Origin: a virus
IMG/VR virus record: IMGVR_UViG_3300035162_004655
Span: 1 to 64,000 of that record
DNA length: 64,000 bases
Strand: one strand, 5' to 3'
Below the pieces are notes generated by a model. That model made no database searches. It was not told the origin of the DNA and saw only the letters and a program-made list of their open reading frames with translations. Of the stretch, positions 15,685-22,362 are shown one piece after another. The position numbers were made by a program, and so were the translations under genes. Positions within the stretch are counted from its first letter, which is position 1. Every line of letters begins with the position of its first letter.

Positions 15685-15915
15685 ATGGCACTCTCAGAAT
15701 CAGTCGAAGCATCACTCAAAGAAGCAGAACAATCACTTCGTAATGCACTTGCATTTGCGGCAAGGCAAGAAAGACCAATGGTTTGCAGCACTATTGCAGA
15801 AATGATTGGTAAAATAGAATCAGTTATCCATACTGATGTGATACTTGATAAGCTTGAAAATCGTAATCCCGGAGATAATGGCATCTTTGGTTCTTGGTTT
15901 GATGCTGATGAATAA
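15685..15915 (+). CDS. hypothetical protein, 76 aa
   Basis: Helical N-terminal two thirds (SVEASLKEAEQSLRNALAFA) then an acidic tail. Typical of conserved small cyanomyovirus proteins. Function unknown. Confidence 0.75.
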   Translation: MALSESVEASLKEAEQSLRNALAFAARQERPMVCSTIAEMIGKIESVIHTDVILDKLENRNPGDNGIFGSWFDADE

Positions 15916-15989
15916 ATGTGAATAAAAACTTAAGTTCCTAGATAATATTGAATTCTAATGTTAGAATATCAACACACCGCAAGAAATCT

Positions 15990-16145
15990 ATGACTTTACC
16001 AAAAAACGGCAAGAAATTGACCGAAATGGAGGAAAAAAGCATGAAAATTGCCCTAAAGGAGGCAGATATACGTGCAATTCACCCAGAAAGAATGGAAGCT
16101 CTTGCTCATTATTTGGTAGAAAAGGCAAAAAGTCAAAATAAATAA
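15990..16145 (+). CDS. hypothetical protein, 51 aa
   Basis: The ATG at 15990 is preferred over 15948. Product is Lys/Glu-rich and helical (MTLPKNGKKLTEMEEKSMKI). Its 3' end carries the late promoter of cp12. Function unknown. Confidence 0.62.
   Translation: MTLPKNGKKLTEMEEKSMKIALKEADIRAIHPERMEALAHYLVEKAKSQNK
16138..16144 (+). promoter_or_regulatory. late-type promoter motif before cp12
   Basis: ATAAATA overlaps the preceding stop codon and lies 21 bases before the cp12 ATG. It could allow cp12 transcription late as well as from the upstream operon. Confidence 0.5.
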
Positions 16146-16165
16146 AAGTATAAGAACAGTAACAC

Positions 16166-16393
16166 ATGGAAAACATCGAAACTCACATCGCCAAGGACAA
16201 AGAAATCCTTGACAATCCTATGATCTCACCCAATCAACGTCGTCACATTGAAGGTGAACTACATGAATTGGAAGAATATGCTGAACATCATAAGTCAGAG
16301 ATTGAAGCAGGTGATCATCACGATCCCTCACCACTAGAACTATTTTGTGATGCTAACCCATCAGAACCCGAATGTCTAGTTTATGAAGACTGA
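16166..16393 (+). CDS. cp12: CP12-domain protein (Calvin cycle inhibitor)
   Basis: 75 aa. The C-terminus LELFCDANPSEPECLVYED matches the CP12 signature, with the Cys pair C61-x8-C70 that forms the redox disulfide. In hosts, CP12 binds GAPDH and phosphoribulokinase and shuts off the Calvin cycle in the dark. Cyanophage copies are thought to divert reducing power to nucleotide synthesis. The N-terminal helical part (QRRHIEGELHELEEYAEHH) replaces the usual host N-terminal Cys pair, as in other phage versions. A terminator follows. Confidence 0.9.
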   Translation: MENIETHIAKDKEILDNPMISPNQRRHIEGELHELEEYAEHHKSEIEAGDHHDPSPLELFCDANPSEPECLVYED

Positions 16394-16412
16394 TTGAGAC
16401 AGTTTGAGAAGT

Positions 16413-16453
16413 GTCACACTGACCCTTACAGGGTCTTTTTTATGCCTTATAAT
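16413..16453 (+). promoter_or_regulatory. early-type promoter overlapping a terminator
   Basis: A GTCAC box (16413) lies 35 bp before TATAAT (16448-16453). CTTACA at 16425-16430 is at -35 spacing and sits inside the terminator hairpin. The leader ACAGAGGTAATCAAGC follows. Confidence 0.75.
16421..16442 (+). terminator. intrinsic terminator after cp12
   Basis: GACCC (16421-16425), loop TTACA, GGGTC (16431-16435), then six T. It ends the small-gene operon and overlaps the next promoter. Confidence 0.85.
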
Positions 16454-16478
16454 ACAGAGGTAATCAAGCAAAGGCACC

Positions 16479-16901
16479 ATGGGAACCCGTTCTCGCATCG
16501 GCATCGAACTTGCAGATAGTTCTATTCTCAGCGTATATTCGCACTATGATGGATATCCTGCGTTCAATGGTCGTGTTCTGCGTGACAACTATGATACCAT
16601 TGAGAAAGTAAAAGAACTGATTGACGGTGGTAATATGTCATGCACCTGGACTAATGCCGGTTGGAGTAATGAAACTCTGCCTGAGTCTGGTGCTCTGTAT
16701 TATACTTCCCGTGGTGAATCTCTTGAAGATAATGCACCACGTCTTGATAAAGATATGGAAGAGTTTTTCTCTGATGGTGAAGAATACTCCTATATCTTCC
16801 GTAATGGTAACTGGTTTGCCTATGACATGCACCAGTTTGAAGACATGGTAGCACCAGAACCTGTGGAAATTCCTGCTGGTTCTCTCACCAATGACAATTA
16901 A
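16479..16901 (+). CDS. conserved phage protein, 140 aa
   Basis: The N-terminus MGTRSRIGIELADSSI...YSHYDGYP belongs to a widespread phage protein type whose members start MGTRSRI and carry the HYDGYP motif. No enzymatic residues are assigned. The rest is acidic with aromatic patches. It has its own early-type promoter, so it may act early. Function unknown. Confidence 0.8.
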   Translation: MGTRSRIGIELADSSILSVYSHYDGYPAFNGRVLRDNYDTIEKVKELIDGGNMSCTWTNAGWSNETLPESGALYYTSRGESLEDNAPRLDKDMEEFFSDGEEYSYIFRNGNWFAYDMHQFEDMVAPEPVEIPAGSLTNDN

Positions 16902-16906
16902 TTATT

Positions 16907-17290
16907 ATGTTTAAATTCAGTTCAGGTCTCATTATTGGTATTATTCTTTCAACGGTTGGAGTCAATGGAATTGTAAAACTTTCTGATAATATTTTGAATA
17001 ATGTTCAGAATAAAACACGAGAGGCAACTTATTCTCAAAATCAAAATCAACAACAACCGAGACAAGTTCCTCCCAATATTCCATCTAATCAAAATCAACA
17101 ACAATCAAGGCAATACTCAAGTATTTCACCTGATGAAAGACGTGCTCCGCAAATTAGTCGTGATGTACCATCCTATATCCCACAAATTAGTCGTGACATA
17201 ACACAACCATCCTATATCCCACAAATTGATCGTGAGATAACACAACAATCCTACGACCCATACAATGGGTTGGGAGCTCAGTTCGACTGA
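16907..17290 (+). CDS. membrane-anchored Gln/Pro-rich repeat protein, 127 aa
   Basis: N-terminal hydrophobic segment (LIIGIILSTVGVNGIV, 7-22) then a Gln/Asn/Pro/Ser-rich disordered region with repeats of PQISRD and SYIPQI (three to four copies between about 80 and 120). It is probably anchored in the membrane with a low-complexity tail. Function unknown. Confidence 0.7.
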   Translation: MFKFSSGLIIGIILSTVGVNGIVKLSDNILNNVQNKTREATYSQNQNQQQPRQVPPNIPSNQNQQQSRQYSSISPDERRAPQISRDVPSYIPQISRDITQPSYIPQIDREITQQSYDPYNGLGAQFD

Positions 17291-17303
17291 CAGTTGAACT
17301 AGT

Positions 17304-17344
17304 GTCACAAGGCATCTTGAAACTCCTTCAGGATGCCCTATAAT
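17304..17344 (+). promoter_or_regulatory. early-type promoter with spacer hairpin
   Basis: A GTCAC box (17304) lies 35 bp before TATAAT (17339-17344). The hairpin GGCATC/GATGCC with an inner TGAA/TTCA stem (17311-17337) abuts the -10. The leader AACAAAGTAAGCAAGG follows. Confidence 0.75.
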
Positions 17345-17368
17345 AACAAAGTAAGCAAGGAAACCACC

Positions 17369-17740
17369 ATGACTGCCACCTTCACCGACTACGTTGCTCA
17401 GAAAGACGCTCAGAACACCATTCAACTGAATGTCACTAAGTATGCTCTCATGCTTTGTGATGCTCTCCAACAAAGTCATCAACGTCAGTATCCAAATAGT
17501 GGTCGCAACTATTCTTATGCACTGATTTCTGGTCGTAAGTATCACAAAGTGATGCAGTGTGTAGATGGTCAGACTGAATCAGTTCATGCCTTCATTGATA
17601 AGAAGACTGGTGAAGTATACAAGCCCGCAAGCATCAAGGCACCAGCAAAAGGTGTTCGTTTCAATCTGCTAATCATCAAAGAACGTGAGTTTGTGTTGGA
17701 GAACTGTGATTGGGCAGGTTCTTATCTTTACATTCGTTGA
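17369..17740 (+). CDS. hypothetical protein, 123 aa
   Basis: The start at 17369 follows the conserved leader and its AAGGAA. The product has a helical N-half and a beta-rich C-half (ESVHAFIDKKTGEVYKPAS), ending SYLYIR. It resembles a conserved phage protein in which a short domain follows GEVYKPAS, but I cannot name the family. Alone or first in its operon. Confidence 0.75.
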   Translation: MTATFTDYVAQKDAQNTIQLNVTKYALMLCDALQQSHQRQYPNSGRNYSYALISGRKYHKVMQCVDGQTESVHAFIDKKTGEVYKPASIKAPAKGVRFNLLIIKEREFVLENCDWAGSYLYIR

Positions 17741-17776
17741 TTATTCCTAAATCTTTTCATTAAACACCGAATTATT

Positions 17777-18166
17777 ATGGCACACGAATACGATCTCACG
17801 GACCAATCTGACCTTGACATGTTAGATGAGGTTGATGGTGAGTATTACAATTGGGATCAGAATCACTCTGGTTATTTGTGGTTGACTGATGAATGTGTGG
17901 ATAAGTATGGATTAGTGAGAGGAATGGATGTAGAACCCATTGATTGGGAGAATCTTTATAAAGATGATGATTACTATGATGAATATAGAGAGAGAGGATT
18001 GAAGTGGGATCTTTATATTCAACAATATGCCTCAGTGCATGATAAGGATGGAAAGTATCTCCGTGATTGCACCTATGATGATTGGGAAGTATGTAAGGCA
18101 AATGGTATTAAGGAAGAAATGTTAAGTGATGAAGGTTGTGAAGTTATGGGATGGTGCGACGGATGA
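17777..18166 (+). CDS. acidic hypothetical protein, 129 aa
   Basis: Very rich in Asp, Glu, Tyr and Trp across its length (for example DVEPIDWENLYKDDDYYDEY), with little basic character. It could be a DNA-mimic or protein-binding inhibitor, which is inference from composition. Coupled to the next gene by ATGA. Confidence 0.72.
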   Translation: MAHEYDLTDQSDLDMLDEVDGEYYNWDQNHSGYLWLTDECVDKYGLVRGMDVEPIDWENLYKDDDYYDEYRERGLKWDLYIQQYASVHDKDGKYLRDCTYDDWEVCKANGIKEEMLSDEGCEVMGWCDG

Positions 18167-18324
18167 TTGTAAATCTAACAAAGAATGAGATAAAGCATCT
18201 TGTCTACCTTCTGGGTAGAGGAGATGGTGATTATCCTGAATTGAATCAGAATCTATTGAACAAATTAGAATCACTGATTGAAGTCTGTACTTGTAAAGAA
18301 AAAGATTCTGAGACTGAACAATGA
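18163..18324 (+). CDS. hypothetical protein, 53 aa
   Basis: ATGA overlaps on both sides. Contains LTKNEIKHLVYLLGRG then a helical segment ending in a CTC motif. It resembles small phage helical proteins. Function unknown. Confidence 0.65.
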   Translation: MIVNLTKNEIKHLVYLLGRGDGDYPELNQNLLNKLESLIEVCTCKEKDSETEQ

Positions 18325-18479
18325 AAGCATCATCTGATCGATGGATTGTCTCATGGAAACGTGAGAAGAAAAATGGTTACACTTCAACTCAACAGGTTGT
18401 AGTCTATGGAATCAAAAATGTTGAGCACATTATCAATACAATGGTTCCGACAGATGAATGGTGTGTCACTCCAGCATGA
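18321..18479 (+). CDS. hypothetical protein, 52 aa
   Basis: Coupled to the previous gene by ATGA. Has SDRWIVSWKREKKNGYTS followed by a short beta-alpha unit. Function unknown. Confidence 0.65.
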   Translation: MKASSDRWIVSWKREKKNGYTSTQQVVVYGIKNVEHIINTMVPTDEWCVTPA

Positions 18480-18519
18480 AACATTATAAATTATACTAAA
18501 AACTTGTGGAGAACTACTA

Positions 18520-18612
18520 ATGACATTCATTCTTTGGTGGGTTGCCGGTTCTATTGTTGGTGCCGGAATTAATTACATTCTAATGTTTGATACTGACAAT
18601 GATGACTGCTAA
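18520..18612 (+). CDS. single-pass membrane peptide, 30 aa
   Basis: ATG at 18520 after GGAG. About 22 of 30 residues form a hydrophobic helix (ILWWVAGSIVGAGINYILMF), with an acidic tail DTDNDDC. Too short for a firm call but well placed. Confidence 0.5.
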   Translation: MTFILWWVAGSIVGAGINYILMFDTDNDDC

Positions 18613-18736
18613 AGAAAAACTTTTATTCTTATCATCTTTTATCTGGGTTTTACATTGGGGAACATGTCTTACATCTTTCATAGTGGATACGGTTATTCTC
18701 AAAAACGGTGTGAGGATATTACCCATTGGTTTTTGA
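18602..18736 (+). CDS. possible small membrane protein, 44 aa
   Basis: ATG at 18602 overlaps the preceding gene by 11 bases and the protease gene by 73. One hydrophobic segment (LLFLSSFIWVLHW). The large overlap lowers confidence. Confidence 0.35.
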   Translation: MTAKEKLLFLSSFIWVLHWGTCLTSFIVDTVILKNGVRILPIGF

Positions 18737-19080
18737 GTGAATTTTTCCCACGACATAAAATTGTGGTAGAGATTGAACACAAAGGTCTCAAACGTGATGG
18801 TGTTGTTGGGTATTGTGATGTGATTGGTAATGATTATCGACCACGACACTTCTTGATTGAACTTCAGGCACGTATGTCTGAGGAAATGTATATAAAAACT
18901 CTTTTTCATGAACTGACTCATCTGGCACAGTGGGTAGGTGGTTCTCTGCGGTTTCATCATGGAAAAATGAGGTATTGTCAAGAACCGGTGGAGAATTATG
19001 ATTATTGGGATCAACCACATGAAATTGAGGCACGGGAGGAAGAAGTAAGGCTATATGATCAGTGGTTAAATGAGGAATAG
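18664..19080 (+). CDS. SprT-like zinc metalloprotease
   Basis: 138 aa. FHELTHLAQW carries the HExxH zinc motif (82-86), with His and Glu after it (QPHEIEAREEE) as candidates for the third ligand. The N-terminal helix and strand pattern fits SprT/Spartan-type minimal metallopeptidases. Such proteins can remove DNA-bound proteins, but in phage the target is unknown. ATG 18664 is preferred to an in-frame TTG at 18655. No C-terminal zinc ribbon is present, unlike cellular SprT. Confidence 0.78.
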   Translation: MSYIFHSGYGYSQKRCEDITHWFLSEFFPRHKIVVEIEHKGLKRDGVVGYCDVIGNDYRPRHFLIELQARMSEEMYIKTLFHELTHLAQWVGGSLRFHHGKMRYCQEPVENYDYWDQPHEIEAREEEVRLYDQWLNEE

Positions 19081-19100
19081 AGTGTGACACCTGTCAAACC

Positions 19101-19141
19101 GTCCACCAACCGACCACAGAGCAGGACAGACCTGCTATAAT
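19101..19141 (+). promoter_or_regulatory. early-type promoter with spacer hairpin
   Basis: A GTCCAC box (19101) lies 35 bp before TGCTATAAT (hexamer 19136-19141). The hairpin AGCAGG/CCTGCT (19120-19136) abuts the -10. The leader TACAAAGTAATCAAGGGA follows. Confidence 0.78.
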
Positions 19142-19171
19142 TACAAAGTAATCAAGGGAACACCACCTTCC

Positions 19172-19441
19172 ATGCAAATCACCAATAACGTCACCACTGT
19201 TGATTTCTTTCCTGAGGCATTCATTGCCGAGGCAGATGAAGACAAAGGAATGGTCGTAACAGTCAAACGTTTTCAGAAACGTGTCACCTTCAATTCTAAT
19301 GGTCTCAAGTCATATTCGACTGTGACTGCATTGACGGCACGTAATGAGTGGTCAGAACGTATTGCTAACGGTGCGGTGGTAACTGACTTCAATCTTGACA
19401 AAATGCCACGTTCAGAGTATACTCCTATGGCAGTAGGTTGA
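19172..19441 (+). CDS. hypothetical protein, 89 aa
   Basis: First gene of an early-type operon. A mixed beta-rich protein (VVTVKRFQKRVTFNSNG) with no clear catalytic motif. Its stop overlaps the next start. Function unknown. Confidence 0.72.
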   Translation: MQITNNVTTVDFFPEAFIAEADEDKGMVVTVKRFQKRVTFNSNGLKSYSTVTALTARNEWSERIANGAVVTDFNLDKMPRSEYTPMAVG

Positions 19442-19581
19442 TGAAAGTAATTCAGTATATACTGAGTGGCATTTGTATTACATTTGTCCTCAGTGTTTAT
19501 TTGTTATTTTTGTCCCATCGTGATTCCAAACTGTTTGAGAACTATGAATCAACAACAATCCAATCAAGAGTTCGTGAATGA
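19441..19581 (+). CDS. small membrane protein, 46 aa
   Basis: ATG at 19441 overlaps the preceding stop by one base. Hydrophobic segment IQYILSGICITFVLSVYLLF (4-23). Overlaps the next gene by 38 bases. Function unknown. Confidence 0.6.
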   Translation: MKVIQYILSGICITFVLSVYLLFLSHRDSKLFENYESTTIQSRVRE

Positions 19582-19690
19582 CTTGTTTGATAAACTCTTT
19601 AGTCATGTAGATACGGACATGATTGATTTACACGATGATGATTCGTGTTGTGACCATCTTGAATTTGAACAACTTGCTCTTGACTTCTAA
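19544..19690 (+). CDS. acidic hypothetical protein, 48 aa
   Basis: ATG at 19544. Product begins MNQQQSNQEFVNDLFDKLF and has the cluster DLHDDDSCCDHLE. Function unknown. Confidence 0.62.
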   Translation: MNQQQSNQEFVNDLFDKLFSHVDTDMIDLHDDDSCCDHLEFEQLALDF

Positions 19691-19956
19691 TGACTGATCT
19701 AACTTTTTCCGGTGTATTTCTAACAGTTGAGGAGCACAATTGCATGTATACGGTTTGTAGTGAGGGTGAATTATTCCGTGCCTCATTTGATAAGTTAGTA
19801 TTAAACTTTGATGAGTTTGAGATTGTAGATTTTTGGGATGATGATGTGGACGGAGAACAATTAGAGGAGATACAATCAAAGTTAATTGACATGATGCAAA
19901 TTGCCGGACTGTATTTCAAATCACAACCGATTGTATTATCAGGAGTTAATGAATGA
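19690..19956 (+). CDS. acidic hypothetical protein, 88 aa
   Basis: One-base overlap (TAATG) with the previous gene. Beta-rich N-half, then a strongly acidic stretch (FDEFEIVDFWDDDVDGEQLEE trimmed). Function unknown. Confidence 0.68.
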   Translation: MTDLTFSGVFLTVEEHNCMYTVCSEGELFRASFDKLVLNFDEFEIVDFWDDDVDGEQLEEIQSKLIDMMQIAGLYFKSQPIVLSGVNE

Positions 19957-20168
19957 AGAAGACTGAGACTAATATTGAACTAAATGTGCATGAGTTAGAT
20001 ATTATACTCAAGGCACTTGAATTAGTAGAGAACGGAGATGAGATACAGATCAATCGATCATCGGGTAGTATTGATACATTGTATGATCGGTTATATGATT
20101 ATTATGTTACCCTAGACACATCAAACGTCGAACTCAATTATGAATCTTATGTTGAACCCTCTTTCTAA
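19953..20168 (+). CDS. hypothetical protein, 71 aa
   Basis: ATGA overlap. The pattern LNVHELDIILKALELV...LYDRLYDYY resembles small helical phage proteins predicted to form a helix-turn-helix pair. Function unknown. Confidence 0.68.
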   Translation: MKKTETNIELNVHELDIILKALELVENGDEIQINRSSGSIDTLYDRLYDYYVTLDTSNVELNYESYVEPSF

Positions 20169-20325
20169 AGTCACACCAGTGACACCACAAACAAATCCAG
20201 AGTTATGGTATTCATGGTATAATGTGGTCAAAGAAGATGCTCCTGAAGTATTGGATCAGTTTATTGAAAACACTGCTGCCAAGATGGAACTGACTGTTGA
20301 TTACTTTACTGCGGAGTTCTTATGA
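20149..20325 (+). CDS. hypothetical protein, 58 aa
   Basis: Start 20149 is preferred over 20140; both overlap the preceding gene. Contains NPELWYSWYNVVKEDAPEVL. ATGA-coupled to the next gene. Function unknown. Confidence 0.62.
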   Translation: MLNPLSKVTPVTPQTNPELWYSWYNVVKEDAPEVLDQFIENTAAKMELTVDYFTAEFL

Positions 20326-20555
20326 AAAGGTATTTGTATGTTGTTGATTACTGGGTGCCATTTCCATCATCAGAATATGGAGGGTTAATTACATTAATTG
20401 CAGAGAATGATGCAGAAGCCCTTGAGTTGTTATCTGATGAGGAATCATTTCATGAAGACTATGGGCATTTGATTATGGAGAAGATTATTACTGCGACTAA
20501 GTTAGAGTTGGCGGATGATTATGAAAGTGGTATAATAGAGGTATTCTGCACTTAA
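20322..20555 (+). CDS. hypothetical protein, 77 aa
   Basis: Alpha-beta protein with the segment LITLIAENDAEALELLSDE, typical of small phage proteins in which a strand is followed by a helix that starts with an Ala/Glu-rich turn. Function unknown. Confidence 0.68.
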   Translation: MKRYLYVVDYWVPFPSSEYGGLITLIAENDAEALELLSDEESFHEDYGHLIMEKIITATKLELADDYESGIIEVFCT

Positions 20556-20560
20556 TCTCT

Positions 20561-20713
20561 ATGGAAGAATTATATAAACTCCAAGAAGAAGGAACATCAG
20601 GATGGACTGATATTACGGGACCATTAACAAGAGAAGAATGTAAGAAGTATTATGATGCAGAATTAAATGAAGGTACAAGTCCAAAACGATTAAAGGTTGT
20701 AAGAGTCCAATGA
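20561..20713 (+). CDS. hypothetical protein, 50 aa
   Basis: ATG at 20561. Contains GTSGWTDITGPLTREECKKY, similar to small phage domains in which a short strand and the LTREEC turn lead into a helix. ATGA-coupled to the next gene. Function unknown. Confidence 0.65.
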   Translation: MEELYKLQEEGTSGWTDITGPLTREECKKYYDAELNEGTSPKRLKVVRVQ

Positions 20714-20988
20714 TTGATTTCCCACATCTACCACCCGAAGGTTTTTCTTATTCATTTGAATCATTTAATGCAAGGTATGATGCAATATGGATAATCAATC
20801 ATGGTTTGTTTTCTTATAGAAATACACCACCTAAATCAATATGGGGATTCTATTCATCAAAGAAGGGAAAGTATTATGCACCGATTAATTCAAAGAAGGT
20901 AGGTAAGGAAGTATCAATTAAGGATACAACACCTTATAGTGCAATGAAAAAGAACCTAAATCCATTAGAAGCAATATTGTACTCATGA
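20710..20988 (+). CDS. hypothetical protein, 92 aa
   Basis: Aromatic and basic-rich (FYSSKKGKYYAPINSKKVGK). Coupled at both ends by ATGA. Function unknown. Confidence 0.7.
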   Translation: MIDFPHLPPEGFSYSFESFNARYDAIWIINHGLFSYRNTPPKSIWGFYSSKKGKYYAPINSKKVGKEVSIKDTTPYSAMKKNLNPLEAILYS

Positions 20989-21233
20989 GTTATGTCCCAA
21001 AGGTCAATGATTATGTAATATGGAATCATCATGGTATTATACATGAAGGATGGATATACTTTGTTGATAGTGCCTATATTACGATTGAGACGGCAGTAAG
21101 ACCTAAACCTAATTGTGAGTATACCAGAGAAGAGAAACATAAGTATATACATACTTTGCTTTGTTGTTATCCTCATCAGTGGAAAGATCTTACCTATGTA
21201 AAAAGTCGGAAGAGCATCTATGAATCATTATAA
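20985..21233 (+). CDS. conserved cyanophage protein, 82 aa
   Basis: Has the pattern YVPKVNDYVIWN...EGWIYFVDSAYITIET...KPN, which I recall from many cyanomyoviruses. Probably a small SH3-like beta barrel. Overlaps the oxygenase start by 14 bases. Function unknown. Confidence 0.75.
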   Translation: MSYVPKVNDYVIWNHHGIIHEGWIYFVDSAYITIETAVRPKPNCEYTREEKHKYIHTLLCCYPHQWKDLTYVKSRKSIYESL

Positions 21234-21864
21234 AAAAGTATTATTTCCTATACATATTTTTCAGACAAATATACGTGAAAATGTGTTGATTTTAGATGAT
21301 GCATTAGATAAAATTGAATATCTTTATAAAAGAAAAAATTTAAATGTTCCTGGTGGATGGTTGACAGATAATCTTTTTACCACATTTGAATCTGGCGAAA
21401 TAAATTCATCTTTATTTCATAAAGATAGTGTATTTGTCAAGTATTATCGTGAGTATGTAACGAAGTTTTTTGATAAACCAGTTGAATTTGAATTTGATGA
21501 TATTTGGTTAAATGTCTACTCAAAAGGTGAATTTCAGGAGCAACACTCACATTTATCTCCCAGCATTTTTATGAAAAGGACACATTTTTCTTGTATTCAT
21601 TATTTGAAATTTGATCCAGAGGTTCATAAATCTGTAGTATTTGTTGATCCGTTAGATGAAATGAGATATAATACATTAGAGATGGATTCAAATTATTATA
21701 GAGATAGATGGTCGCCACAGATTCGTGAGGGTGATTTATTAATGTTCCCATCATATTTGGAACATTTTGTGAATAAATCTGATCCAACACCAGATAATCC
21801 AAGAATATCGATATCATTTAATATTTGGATAAAACAATACGGAGAACAAACACATGAAGATTAA
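21220..21864 (+). CDS. 2OG-Fe(II) oxygenase-like protein (first of three)
   Basis: 214 aa. Candidate iron ligands are H109 and H111 in EFQEQHSHLSPS and H182 in FPSYLEHFVN. R195 in NPRISISFNIWI would bind the 2-oxoglutarate carboxylate. The arrangement fits the TIGR02466/2OG-FeII_Oxy_5 type of putative oxygenase found in T4-like phages. The substrate is unknown. It overlaps the second oxygenase by 11 bases, so the two are co-translated. Confidence 0.82.
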   Translation: MNHYKKVLFPIHIFQTNIRENVLILDDALDKIEYLYKRKNLNVPGGWLTDNLFTTFESGEINSSLFHKDSVFVKYYREYVTKFFDKPVEFEFDDIWLNVYSKGEFQEQHSHLSPSIFMKRTHFSCIHYLKFDPEVHKSVVFVDPLDEMRYNTLEMDSNYYRDRWSPQIREGDLLMFPSYLEHFVNKSDPTPDNPRISISFNIWIKQYGEQTHED

Positions 21865-22336
21865 TTTTGATGATAATTTTTTAGAAAAGAGAGAGTTTGA
21901 GATTGTTCGCAATTATTGTTTAGATGCATCATATTATTATGGTGAGAGTGATAATGGTGATGGTATTGTGACTGGAATGATACATAACATACCAGAAACA
22001 GAATTTGTATATAAGTTATTTCGTAAGAAGTTAATGGATAAGTGTCCATTTCTTTCAGACATGAAATTATATCGGATTTATATAAATTGTTTTGCTCCGA
22101 ATGAAAATCCATATTTTCATACTGATGGAGAGGGATTAACATTTTTACATTATGTGAATAGTGAATGGAATTTGCAAGAGGGAGGAGAAACACAGTTTTG
22201 TGTGGACGATAACATTTATGGTATTGTTCCGATGCCAAATCGATTGGTGATGTTTGATGGTAAGATATTACATCGTGCGACATCATTTCGGAATAATCAT
22301 AGGTTCACGGTTGCAATTAAGTATTCACCACAATAA
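21854..22336 (+). CDS. 2OG-Fe(II) oxygenase (second of three)
   Basis: 160 aa. The HxD motif is H89-T-D91 (PYFHTDGEG), the distal His is H140 (KILHRATSF) and R150 lies in HRFTVAIKY. These match prolyl-4-hydroxylase-like 2OG-Fe(II) oxygenases. It is followed by a late promoter and a glycine-rich adhesin gene. Hydroxylation of a fibre protein is a reasonable but untested idea. Confidence 0.87.
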   Translation: MKINFDDNFLEKREFEIVRNYCLDASYYYGESDNGDGIVTGMIHNIPETEFVYKLFRKKLMDKCPFLSDMKLYRIYINCFAPNENPYFHTDGEGLTFLHYVNSEWNLQEGGETQFCVDDNIYGIVPMPNRLVMFDGKILHRATSFRNNHRFTVAIKYSPQ

Positions 22337-22339
22337 ATA
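22333..22339 (+). promoter_or_regulatory. late promoter before the adhesin gene
   Basis: ATAAATA overlaps the oxygenase stop codon and lies 23 bases before the ATG at 22363. Confidence 0.65.
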
Positions 22340-22362
22340 TAAAAAAGTAGTTTACCATATCC

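Noticed and set aside
18602-18736. Programmed frameshift joining the 44-aa frame to the SprT-like gene
   Set aside because: No slippery heptamer is seen, and the protease has its own ATG with a GGGGA upstream.
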